Origin: Triticum aestivum
Taxonomy: Eukaryota; Streptophyta; Magnoliopsida; Poales; Poaceae
Direction: 5' to 3'
Length of the DNA stretch: 64,000 nucleotides
Assembly: GCF_018294505.1 (NCBI RefSeq)
Contig: NC_057811.1
Span: forward strand, 28,057,132-28,121,131
Numbering within the stretch: position 1 is the stretch's first letter; each line of letters opens with the position of its first letter. This document shows, piece by piece, positions 46,763-55,480 of the stretch. Both the position numbers and the translations under genes were made by a program. The notes beneath the pieces are model-generated. The model did no database searches, had not been told where the DNA came from, and saw nothing but the letters and a program-made list of their open reading frames with translations.

Positions 46763-46993
46763 TGTGCTAGACAATTTGGTGTAATGCACTCGGGAACGAA
46801 AGGAGGAGCTACCATCACCGACGGTTGCAATGTTAGAGAGGAATCAGTAAGGGAGAGTCTCCACCATATATATATGAGAGGACGAAGAATCCCGACTGTT
46901 GTCGTGGGGGTAGCTTCTCCTTCATTCCCGTGTGCTAGACAACTTGGTGTAATGCACTCGGGGATGAAAGGAGGAGCTACCATCACCGACGGT
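46763..46993 (+). repeat. 63-bp direct repeat downstream of TNPD
   Basis: Bases 46763-46825 recur at 46931-46993 with three mismatches, 168 bp apart. Both read TGTGCTAGACAA, then GGTGTAATGCACTCGGG, then AGGAGGAGCTACCATCACCG. The segment 46748-47065 is one open frame of 105 codons that includes both copies, but I do not recognise a domain. It may be 3' UTR or an intergenic spacer of the CACTA. Confidence 0.75.
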
Positions 46994-47144
46994 CGAATAT
47001 GTACACCACGTGAGATGAGTGTTTTCAAAAAAAGACTCGACAGACCGATAGTCAACCCGTGTTGAATAATAATGATCTAATTTAGGTTTTTTAGTACATA
47101 TATTTAATTGTACAAATTTAATATTTGAATTATGAACATAGGAA

Positions 47145-48327
47145 ATGTCGTACTCGGACGACGAAAGTCTCCCGGGGGAGTGCGACTGGTGCCACGACGA
47201 CCGAGGTCTGTGCGACAGGCCTCACCTAGACGAAGATAGGCGCTTCAGCATTAAGCTGGAGGAGACCTTCGATGTTAAAATGGTACACAACGACGACAAG
47301 TGTTATTTTTTCGTAATTAAGCACGACTTCAACTATTTCAACGTGTAATTTTCATCTTTTACAACTCGACTAGCTTATCCCATGCCATGCAAGACGCTAT
47401 GACGCTACGTCTTGGAGAGGATGGGTTTTGAAGACCATGAAAGTATGGAAACAAAGAAAATTCATCTAAGGACCCATCATGATATGGATTTTGAAGTAAA
47501 TCTGTATAATTCTGAGAGCGTAACCCATTTTGGTTGCAAAAAGGAAGCATTTTGCAAGATGTGTGATTTTGATGAGGGTATACTTGTCACCATGGATCTT
47601 GGTGATCCTGACATCGAGCAAGACAATATGGACATTTGGGTCCTTGTTGATACGCCTCCAATTCTACCGCTATGTGAGTTTCTCAAACATAGTTATTAAC
47701 TAATTTATATTGTTCATTTCAAAATAGTTGACAGCTTATTTTGATTGTTCAAACAATGTGCGGAACATGGTAGACAGAACCTACTACACCGATGGCTCTG
47801 AGTTAACTTATAAGGAGAAAACTCATCTGGTCAGATTTTATACTGATCTTGAGAATTACAATATCTATTGTAAAACTCCTCCACATTATGGTCAATACGT
47901 ACCACTAGTGCACGTGTTGAACTACGGTAACTACTATGGAGATACCCTGGTAAGATTTTTTACTATTACGACATCCGTGCATCTTTTGCATACCTCTAAA
48001 ACTAGTACATCATTGCTAACTATGAAGTTATTACTATGTTTTTCAACAGATAATCCCAGAGGATTGTGTGCCTCATCTGATGTATCAGAGTGGTCGCCTT
48101 GATATTTTGAACATACGTCCAGGTCATCCTACGAATCTCAACTGTCCATACCAGATTTCTAAAGAAGTGGAGACATGAAAATGAAGGAATGGAAAAAATG
48201 TATGGACAGTCGTAAGGAGGTTCTTGGAAGCAAAAGGAAGCGAAGCGCAAGAATTGGAGACAGGATGATCTCCATTCTTCACAATGGAGAGTCAGGGTCT
48301 ATATTGTTTTATGCTATTTTACCTTAA
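47145..48327 (+). pseudogene. Second CACTA gene (TNPA position), spliced and partly frameshifted
   Basis: Four blocks are recognised. At 47145-47348: MSYSDDESLPGECDWCHDDR with CDWC, then CDRPHLDEDRRFSIKLEET. At 47380-47699: GFEDHESMETKKIHLRTHHD, VTHFGCKKEAF, DPDIEQDNMDIWVLVDTPP. At 47728-47950: VRNMVDRTYYTDGSELTYKE, YGQYVPLVHVLNYGNYYGDTL. At 48050-48327: IIPEDCVPHLMYQSGRLDIL, then after a frame change MKEWKKCMDSRKEVLGSKRK and ISILHNGESGSILFYAILP. Introns with GT...AG borders are likely (for example 47951-48049). This gene lies where CACTA elements carry TNPA, the protein that binds subterminal repeats, and the basic C-terminus fits DNA binding. I recognise it as a recurrent Triticeae CACTA protein but cannot assign a named domain. 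Frame changes at 47405 and 48163 suggest it is inactive. Confidence 0.65.
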
Positions 48328-48548
48328 AGAGGATATTTAGGTCCTACCTAATACTGATGATCATGTGCCTAGAACAATTAAGTAGGGTTGGTTCGATGAC
48401 TATGAGGATGATGATCGTATGACTTGTTATTAATAACGAGTAGAAGTTGTATGATGATGATTAGTAGGACTTATTATTATGATGATGCATGATGCGGGCA
48501 TGAAGAATTATTATATATCAGTGGGTGAAATGAATATGGATTGGATTG

Positions 48549-48656
48549 AAGTGAAGGCAACAAGCATGTGGTGCATGTCGAAAGTAGTACTAATCCAAAC
48601 TTGATCAAGTTAGGATTAATATTACTTTCGACATGCACCACATGTTGCCTTCACTT
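48549..48656 (+). ncRNA. Candidate small-RNA precursor hairpin in CACTA
   Basis: An inverted repeat of about 45 bp per arm. The left arm 48549-48596 contains AAGTGAAGGCAACA, then ATGTGGTGCATGTCGAAAGT. The right arm 48613-48656 contains ACTTTCGACATGCACCACAT, then GTTGCCTTCACTT. Only a 3-nt bulge (AGC) and two to four mismatches interrupt pairing. The loop contains a perfect 14-bp palindrome AACTTGATCAAGTT. The length and near-perfect pairing resemble plant MIR or hairpin siRNA precursors. There is no expression evidence in the sequence. Confidence 0.55.
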
Positions 48657-48837
48657 TAATCTAAGCCATGTTTAGGCATAGCAGTAGCGTTGGCAAACTA
48701 AGCACGGAAATAAGAGAGGACACTTCTCTCTGTTAGCTAGCTTACACACCCTAAATTACCCCCTAAACCACCCCCTTTCAGAAACAAAAACAAAAACCTC
48801 AACTCCTGCCAGCTGCTGACAGGTGGACGCCTATTGG

Positions 48838-49020
48838 TCCCGGTTGGTGCCACCAACAGGGACTAAAGGCCCTCCTGTCTGGGCTCGCCGCACGGGCCAC
48901 TTGGAGGCCCATCTGTCCCGGTTTGTGTAAGAACCGGGACTAAAGGCCTAGGGCATTGGTAATGACCCTTTAGTCCCGGTTCAAAAACCGGGACAAAATG
49001 GGCCTTACGAACCGGGACAA
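48838..49020. repeat. CACTA right subterminal repeat array
   Basis: Copies of TTGGTCCCGGTT, TAGTCCCGGTTC and GAACCGGGAC lie in both orientations, matching the left array at 34830-35083. Confidence 0.85.
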
Positions 49021-49045
49021 TAGGCCCATTTTTCTACTAGTGTGT

Positions 49046-49849
49046 ATAAAAGCGAGAAGGCAAGTCAGAGAGATGACACTGTACTGTATACTATGATTAT
49101 TGCGTACAAATCATTGTTGATAAATTGTTTTTTAGAGCAGTGTTGATGGAACTGCAAAGAAGAGAGGTTAGGTTAGACTTCCCTTGATAAGTCAGAGGAT
49201 CTCATCCCACCAACTGGTCCACAGAATGTTTTCTCGCCTTTTTCAGTCTACGGGACTGGCGTCATTTTTTGCCTTTTTCAGCAAAAAAAAACATGATTTT
49301 GCGAGTGTAATCACTAAGTATATTTCCTTTTTGCTGGGAGTAAAGTTAGGAATAATTGATCCATGGCAATAGATTTTTTCAATGTCGATCTCTACCGCAA
49401 CTAATGAGATTATTTAGTTGAAGATGTTGCTTTAGAATTCTTGTTTTAACCTTAGTCTAAGATAACCTAACATTGTGTAAATTTTGTTAAACAAAGAAAA
49501 TCCAATGTCTAAGCAACTAGGACATACCTAGTATCTCGACATGAATAGTATCTCAACATGATGAACATATCCTCTTGTTTGTGTATGGTGTTTATAAATA
49601 GTTGCACGTAGATGATTTTTTGACTATCCAAATTACATGTCTTCGTTTATATTGTGCACTCGCTTGTATGAGTTGGAATTCAAATAAAGAGGAGCGATTC
49701 AACAAGATTTCTGCAGGTTTGTGGAAAGGAAAAAGGGAAAATGACTCTTCTCTAATTCGACAACCAGCCTCTCCCAGCACTCGGGCTATTTATCCTCCTC
49801 CACAGTATATTGACCTCCCATCTAGGCCTTGAAGTCACATGCTATCTTC
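49046..49849. other. Region right of the CACTA element, no gene recognised
   Basis: AT-rich sequence with short ORFs only. The stretch 49700-49860 with CTCTCCCAGCACTCGGGCTATTTATCC may be part of the LTR of the gypsy remnant that follows on the minus strand. Confidence 0.4.
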
Positions 49850-50430
49850 CTGCTGCATCTTGTAGCCTTGGGCCTCCGTCCTGGGGCGGGCCATGTCATA
49901 ACACTCCCCACCCCTTGAGGCACGACTTGCCACCAAGTCAGTATAGAAGAGAAGCTTGTGCAGATGATATATGCGTCTTCCAAAGTGTCATGCGTCTCCG
50001 GGCAACCGCTCCAACACGTACCTTGAGGCGAGGGTGGCGCAACCGCCACGTTAAATGAACTTGGACTGCAAAATGGCAGCTGGTTCAAGAAGTGCCAAGT
50101 CACATGGTGCTTCGTTGGAGATGTCGTGTTGCTCTACGTCTGTGCATGGTGGCAGCCTGGCAGGTGCTTCTTTAGCTGAGAGACGTAAATGGCATCATGG
50201 ATCTTAGATGACGCCAGAAGATCCTGTTGATATATAAGGCATCTCGACCACAAGATGGAGCACCTCGTATGACCGATATAACTTGAGGAAGAGCTTCTGG
50301 TTACCCCGCACTGCAAGTCAGTTCTTGAGATAATGGTCCACCTCAAATATTTGCTTGCTCTGCTATTTGGCGACCTGCTTCTTCATATGTAACTGAGCCT
50401 TTTTCAAGTGTTTGCGCAACAGTTCTCTCG
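49850..50430 (-). pseudogene. Ty3/Gypsy pol remnant (integrase C-terminus)
   Basis: On the minus strand, in shifting frames, the following blocks appear: KKAQLHMKKQVAKQ and IFEVDHYLK (about 50420-50320), YRSYEVL (about 50280), SSKIHDAIYVSQLKKHLPG (about 50210-50155), and TWEDAYHLH-like, FYTDLVASRASRGG and RP endings (about 49990-49880). These correspond in order to the end of gypsy integrase, including the conserved VFHVSQLK motif. Many stops are present and no LTRs are clearly visible, so it is an old relic. Confidence 0.7.
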
Positions 50431-51079
50431 TAGATATACCTAGAGGTCTGTACAATGATGTGGTGATGGAGGTGATGTGGGGTATGTAGAATCTCATGCA
50501 TAGTTTAGTGTCTCGAGAACAATATGGAATGACTAAGGAGGACCGGATTCACATGAGCCAAGGACTGAATATGGTGTTCATTCGAGACAAAGTTCATGTC
50601 AAGCCAGAGATGGTGAGCTTATTAGTGCTTGTCGTTTTGTGGTGTGATATGCAATGGTTTCTTGTTGCATTGTCATATTTTCATGTAATGTTCCTCTCTA
50701 GATGGAGAACTCATAACACTTTTACTGCCAGTGATAAAAGGATTCTCGCCAACAAGGTGTGGGGAGGTGAGGGAGGTCTGCGGGGGTGCTCAGGCGGGGT
50801 CACGACGGCCAGGAGGGAGGTGATACACGTAGGGGAGGAGGCAGAGGATTTGGAAACCTTCCTAGGACTTCTCAAACCTGGACTTGCAGGTTGTAGTGGT
50901 TTGGGGTGTTTTCCCTCAAAATTTTGAGGTTATAACGATTATGTGGGAGGAGTTAGGAAAGAAATAACTCCCCAAAACAAAATCTTTTAATGTGTTAAAG
51001 AAAATAGGGGAAGTGCTCACATCGCTTCTTTTTGTTCGATCCATTAATTTCCTTTCGTTGCACAAGCTTTCAATCAAAC
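50431..51079. other. Region without a recognised gene
   Basis: A 143-codon plus-strand frame at 50496-50927 has no recognisable domain. Its C-terminal half is Gly/Glu-rich by composition. May be part of the gypsy relic or unrelated DNA. Confidence 0.35.
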
Positions 51080-51952
51080 CTGGCCATATGGGTCGGGCCG
51101 ACACGACCTAGCTATAAAAAGACCTTGCCCGACACGACCCTTGTCGGCCCTTTTATGAAAGGGCCGCGTCGTGCCAATCCGAAGGCCCGACATTGAGGGA
51201 TGGCCCGACACGGCACATCTACGGCGGGTCCACCTTAAAAAGCCAAACCCGCCGTAAAGAGGCCAAAACAGTACAACCCTAAAAAGGCCCTACAACTGAA
51301 AAGTCCGTCGTGTTAAAAAAAACTAAAAAGCGCGTTCCATGCTCAGCCTTAAGGCCTGACCTCGGTGATCGGCCTTGTTCGATGTTGGGCCGAAGGCCAG
51401 CTCAGACATTTTATTTGTATTTTTTAGAAGACTCGCCATCTTTATTCATCCAAAACAAAGGTCATAAGTAAAGGTTTGGGTCATGAGGATTGCCCAACCA
51501 AACATGTCGACCTACACCTAGGTTACAAGCAAACTTGGCGAGATTATGAGTCTTAAAATTAAAGTTCCTACATTCATGAATAAAAGAACTGAAAGTAAAA
51601 CTGTTACAACAACTCATTATTTCATGTACTATGGCAGCATTAGGACCTTCTGTCCCCTTGATGATATCATTCACCGCTTCTTCACAGTCCCAAGCCACAC
51701 AAAAATATTTGCACGGGAGGATCATCTGCAAGTGCTAAAGGTTCACGGAAGCATAAGTCTCCAGGATTAGAGGATCATCGCTTCCTCTTTTTTTGAGAAA
51801 TGGATCATTGATTCCTTGAAAGACCACGGCCGAAGATCCCAAATATAGGCCCGTTTGGCCTCTACATTTTATTCGCATGCCATGCCGGGCACTTGCCGGG
51901 CTGAAAATCTGTGCCCACGGGCTGGCCCGTGTGATAGGGCCCATATGGCCTG
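51080..51952. mobile_element. Possible hAT-like element with inverted ends, split by a LINE fragment
   Basis: The left end CTGGCCATATGGGTCGGGCC and the right end GGGCCCATATGGCCTG are inverted relative to each other. The left internal part is rich in GGCCCGACACG motifs and the right part in CCGGGC/GGCCCGTG motifs. No flanking duplication is visible, so the superfamily is uncertain. Confidence 0.35.
51425..51835 (-). pseudogene. LINE RNase H-domain fragment
   Basis: On the minus strand the frame 51731-51462 reads VAWDCEEAVNDIIKGTEGPN, then IHECRNFNFKTHNLAKFACN and RHVWLGNPHDPN. These are the end of the RNase H domain in plant LINE ORF2 proteins (DC...V and the H...AH-LAK block). It is 5' truncated and lies within the possible hAT-like element. 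Confidence 0.75.
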
Positions 51953-52268
51953 CTTTACTTTCGGTAGAGCCCGTCTCCAAAGTCCCGACCTGGGCAGCAG
52001 CTGCGTCCACCCCACCGCTCCAAACCCTGGCTCCCAAGTCCAGCCGTCCTCCTCCTCCCCGATCCACTTCCACCTCTGTCGGTCCAGCCAACGCCGCGGC
52101 CTCCAGCCCCGGCCTCGCCTCCATCCTCTGTCGGCGACTGCCTCCCCCCTCGGCAGTGTTTCGCTCGCCATCGTTCGGCAGACTGGGTAAGCACGGCGAA
52201 CGCCTCGCCTCCACCCTCCTTTCGGACCGACGCTGACGCCCCGCGCATTCACCTCCTCTCTCCCCAAC

Positions 52269-53516
52269 ATGGAGCCGATCAAACCCACTACCCTAACAAG
52301 CAAGATCCGCGTCCAACATGAACCCACTGATGGCGAAGATGCGGCGAGCGGGACTATCGGCGGCCTCCCTTTCCACCTCACAGAACAGATCCTCGGCTAC
52401 ATCAGCCCGCTCGAGTCGGTACGCCTCGCCGCCGTCTGCAAGTCCTGGGCGGCGACCGTCTCCGAGCGGCTAGCGAGACCCACCCCGCACCTGCTCGCGC
52501 TCAAGGTCTCCAACGAGTGGTTCCAGCTGCCGCCCGTGGAGGAGCCCCGCCGTGTGGCCATCTTCCCCTTTCAGATCGATGGGGAGGGCTCGCCGTCGGC
52601 GGTGGTCCCTCTCCCTGCCCGCGTGCCCTCCATGGTCTGCGACGTAGAACGTGTCAAGTTATCCGGCGCGCTGCACTGCGGCCGTCTCTCCTTCGAGGAC
52701 GGCAACCACGTTGTCCCCGTCATCCCCGTCACCGGCGCGTTCCGGAGCGAGATGTATGCCCCCGTTGGGACGACTGAAGCTAAGGCAAGGGTCGCCGCCG
52801 GCGCCAACGCGGTCTTCGTTAACAACCACTCTGAGATGAGCGTCCCTCTCTTCTGGTGCACGGAGGAGTGGCCCGAGGAGCAGAAGCTGATTTCCGAAAA
52901 GTTCAAAAGCATTTATCTGATGGCCTACACGGACGGCGTCTTCTACGCGCTGGAATTCTGGGGTTGCACCTACACCGTGGACACACGTGTGCCACCGCCA
53001 TGGCGCCTGAAGAAGCTCCATGTGCCGAACATTCTCGAACAGTACACCCCGATCTGTGGGTACCACTTCCTCTGGTACACCCACCTGCTGGAGTCGGACG
53101 GGTCGGTCCTGTTTGTTGGTCCGGTGCTCACTCCACAAGAACCCACAGACCTCGATACCATCAGTGGCTTCGAGGTGTATAGGCTAGATGTCGAGGAGGC
53201 ACGATGGATAAAAGTGGAGAGGCTAGCTGCTGATCGGGCGCTTTTCGTGAGTGAGCAATCATCGTTCACGGTGCGCGCCTTGGAGATTCCGGGGTGCATG
53301 AGCAACTGCATCTACTTTGTGGGTGAGGTCGACTACTACTCTTGGGTCACCTGGGGCATCTACTCCATGGAGGAGCGGAAGGTGCTGTTTCAACAACCCG
53401 TCGGTGGTTCTCCGGGAAAGTATGAAGCTGCACGGTGGTTCCTCCCTGCTGTTTTGATGCCGCTTGCACATGCGCGTTCCGATTGTAGACACTCGGGAAA
53501 GAAGAGAAAAATCTAA
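52269..53516 (+). CDS. F-box/DUF295 protein, intact copy 1 of 3
   Basis: A 415-codon intron-free frame starts MEPIKPTTLTSKIRVQHEPT. An F-box lies at about residues 30-70 (IGGLPFHLTEQILGYISPLE, VRLAAVCKSWAATVSERLAR). A DUF295-type C-terminal region covers about residues 75-395, with GRLSFEDGNHVVPVIPVTGA, FEVYRLDVEEARWIKVERLA and CIYFVGEVDYYSWVTWGIYS. The last residues are basic (SGKKRKI). Grass F-box/DUF295 proteins are substrate adaptors of SCF ubiquitin ligases; the F-box should bind a SKP1-like protein. The gene has two damaged relatives in the window, at 59700 and 62408, with the same N-terminal peptide and the same start context (ACATGGAGCCGATCAAACCC). It is the only copy with an undisturbed reading frame, so it is the likely functional member. 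Its substrate is unknown. Confidence 0.88.
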   Translation: MEPIKPTTLTSKIRVQHEPTDGEDAASGTIGGLPFHLTEQILGYISPLESVRLAAVCKSWAATVSERLARPTPHLLALKVSNEWFQLPPVEEPRRVAIFPFQIDGEGSPSAVVPLPARVPSMVCDVERVKLSGALHCGRLSFEDGNHVVPVIPVTGAFRSEMYAPVGTTEAKARVAAGANAVFVNNHSEMSVPLFWCTEEWPEEQKLISEKFKSIYLMAYTDGVFYALEFWGCTYTVDTRVPPPWRLKKLHVPNILEQYTPICGYHFLWYTHLLESDGSVLFVGPVLTPQEPTDLDTISGFEVYRLDVEEARWIKVERLAADRALFVSEQSSFTVRALEIPGCMSNCIYFVGEVDYYSWVTWGIYSMEERKVLFQQPVGGSPGKYEAARWFLPAVLMPLAHARSDCRHSGKKRKI

Positions 53517-53564
53517 GTTCTTTAGGCACATCTGGTTAACAATTTTTTGAGAATGCAGTATAGT

Positions 53565-53790
53565 ATAAGTTAACACAGGTGGCTTCTTTTATGCTGATAG
53601 AAGGACAGGAGGATGGGGAGCAATTGTGCGAAATCAAGATGGCCGGGCGTTGACGGCGGTGACAGGCAGACTTATAAATCTTTGAGATGCTACTATGAAG
53701 CTGAAGCGTTATTAATCTAGGATCTGAATCTCAAAATCCATTTGATGAAGTTAATTTGTTGGTGAAGTTTGAGAGAGTTTGATTTAGTTA
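53565..53790 (+). pseudogene. LINE RNase H fragment in the 3' flank of F-box copy 1
   Basis: TTAACACAGG then GGCTTCTTTTATGCTGATAG encodes VNTGGFFYADRRTGGWGAIV, then RNQDGRALTAVTGRLINL, the start of a plant LINE/RVT_3 RNase H domain, followed by stops. The same fragment follows copies 2 and 3 at the same distance, so it was present before the gene was duplicated. Confidence 0.7.
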
Positions 53791-54116
53791 ATGTATTGTA
53801 TGTTGTAGTAGAGCTTGTAACTTGGATGGGAAGAACTTGCTAAGCTTGGCGCTGCTTTGGGTATTTCTAAGATCCATTATTTCAAACAATCGATTTCTCT
53901 CGGTCCGTATGCCATATATATGGTGAGCAGGGCAATTATGTTGCATCACCATTTTGGTGGAGAACCTCTCTTCTCAAACAAGAATGCAATAGAATTTAGT
54001 GTGTCTGTCTAGTGTCCTCCAACTTTGTCATGTAAGGGTACTTGTTGACAAAGGTATATCAGCCAATTTTTGTGCCAAGGCGTTGTTGCAGTGCTCTTTG
54101 AATCCTTTGGCTCTGA
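53791..54116. other. Spacer, no gene recognised
   Basis: AT-rich, with short matches to the tail of the LINE fragment (for example GTTTGATTTAGTTAATGTATT). Nothing else recognised. Confidence 0.4.
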
Positions 54117-54131
54117 TGGGTGGTGGTTTCT

Positions 54132-55465
54132 TTTTCTTGAATACGCACGAGTATGCGTATCATATATTGATAGAAAGGAAAAGGGGAAGAGCCCCGTCCA
54201 CAGTATTTACATGGCTTTTACACAAGGCAATCCACTGTGACAGCTATATGTGGATTACTCACCGTACTCCCACCTATCTACCTCTACATCTAATGGGTGA
54301 ATGCTAAGATCCGCATGCAGGATGCCTGCCTGCTTCCATATTACACCCTCAGATTGTATTCTCCGTAGCACATGCCGCACGTCCGGGCTCTTACCCTCAA
54401 ACACGATCGAGTTCCGATGCTTCCATAGCTCCCAGAGGACCAGTACCTGAATGGCGCGAGCAGTCTTTGTATATCTCCCAAGTCGTGTCGTCCGAGTGCT
54501 CCATGCCCGTAGATCCTCTCCTTGTGCCGGTGCCAGGACGATGAAGCCCACAATGAGGCCTACCTTTGCCCATACTTCACGCGCGACGACACCGCCGGTC
54601 AGGAGGTGGTTAACAGTTTCGTCCTCTTGGTCACATAACAGGCAAGTGTTCTGATGTGGAAGCCCTCGTCGTGCCAGCCTCTCCGATGTCCACACTCTGC
54701 CCATAAGCGCAAGCCACACGAAGAAGCGGCACCGCAAGGGGGCCTTCGATGCCCAAGTGAAGCCAGCCGTGGGCGAAACATGGTGTGTGGCAAACTTAGC
54801 TGCATATGCAGATCGGACCGAGAACTGACCATCTTTCTCCCACGACCACAATAGTTGATCCGGCCGCTGTGCATTCAAGTTTGTTCCTTCCACCTGTGTC
54901 CAGAGTTGCAGGAATTGGTCTAGCTCATCCTCATTCATGTTCGGTCCAACATCTCTTGCCCATGTTGCGTTTAGCGTTGCATCCTCCACTGTCGTTGTGC
55001 TTCTCACCCTCTTGGCTACTTTGGCATATATCCCCGGGGCCAACTCCTGAAGTCGATAGCCATTGCACCACCTATCTTCCCAAAATAGGTCCGTCCTGCC
55101 GTCTCCAAGGTGCATTCTTGCCGCCGCTTGAAACAGAGCTCTGGCTTCGTCCGGAATGTTGAACTTGAACTCAGCCCAAGGCCTGGTCGCATGTGCGCGC
55201 TAAAGCCACAGCTACTTCGCTTGGAGTGCAATATTCATCCACTTGAGGTTAGTCACTCCAAGTCCACCTGCCCATCTAGGCCGGCATAGGATGTCCCATG
55301 CTACCGCGCACTTTCCTCCACCCGCATCCTCTTTCCCAGACCATAGGAAGCTTCTGCAGATTTTCACTAGTGCCTTGATCGTTTTTGCTGGCAATCCCAT
55401 AGCGAGCATGGAGTGCACCGGTATGGCAGACAAGACCGACTGGACTAGGATCACCCTGCTGCTCT
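54132..55465 (-). mobile_element. 5'-truncated LINE with 15-bp target duplication
   Basis: The 1334-bp insertion is flanked by TGGGTGGTGGTTTCT at 54117-54131 and 55466-55480. The 3' end, a short T-rich stretch TTTTCTTGAA on the plus strand, lies on the left, so it reads on the minus strand. It contains the RT C-terminus and the RT zinc-binding domain of ORF2 and lacks everything upstream, typical of L1-type 5' truncation. Confidence 0.88.
54255..55454 (-). pseudogene. LINE ORF2 C-terminal part (RT end and zf-RVT)
   Basis: The minus-strand frame 55454-55212 reads VQSVLSAIPVHSMLAMGLP, LVKICRSFLWSGKED and CRPRWAGGLGVTNLKWMNIA, the RT thumb and connection seen in plant LINEs. Two TAG codons follow (about 55211-55195). 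The frame continues as RPWAEFKFNIPDEARALFQ and then the open part 55115-54255 (286 codons), with DLFWEDRW, WSWEKDGQFSVRSAYAA, FTWASKAPLRCRFFVWLALM and the zf-RVT cysteines (CLLCDQEDETVNHLLTG). The stop codons show that this copy is dead. Confidence 0.85.
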
Positions 55466-55480
55466 TGGGTGGTGGTTTCT

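Larger units (their letters stand above)
34785..49042 (+). mobile_element. CACTA (En/Spm-type) transposon, 14.3 kb including a nested Copia
   Basis: It starts CACTAATAGAAAACAG and ends TTTTTCTACTAGTG, so the terminal inverted repeat is CACTA(A/G)TAGAAAA. The 3-bp target duplication TGT is present on both sides (34782-34784 and 49043-49045). Both ends carry many copies of CCCGGTTC/GAACCGGG in direct and inverted orientation (34830-35080 and 48838-49020), typical CACTA subterminal transposase-binding repeats. Coding content, left to right: TNPD transposase (split by the Copia at 37079-44937), a second spliced gene at 47145-48327, and a hairpin at 48549-48656. Without the Copia and its duplication the CACTA is about 6.4 kb. 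Confidence 0.95.

Noticed and set aside
51072..51960. hAT superfamily assignment of the element with CTGGCCATATGG ends
   Set aside because: Inverted ends are visible but the flanks AATCAAAC and CTTTACTT do not match, so only a low-confidence element is reported.
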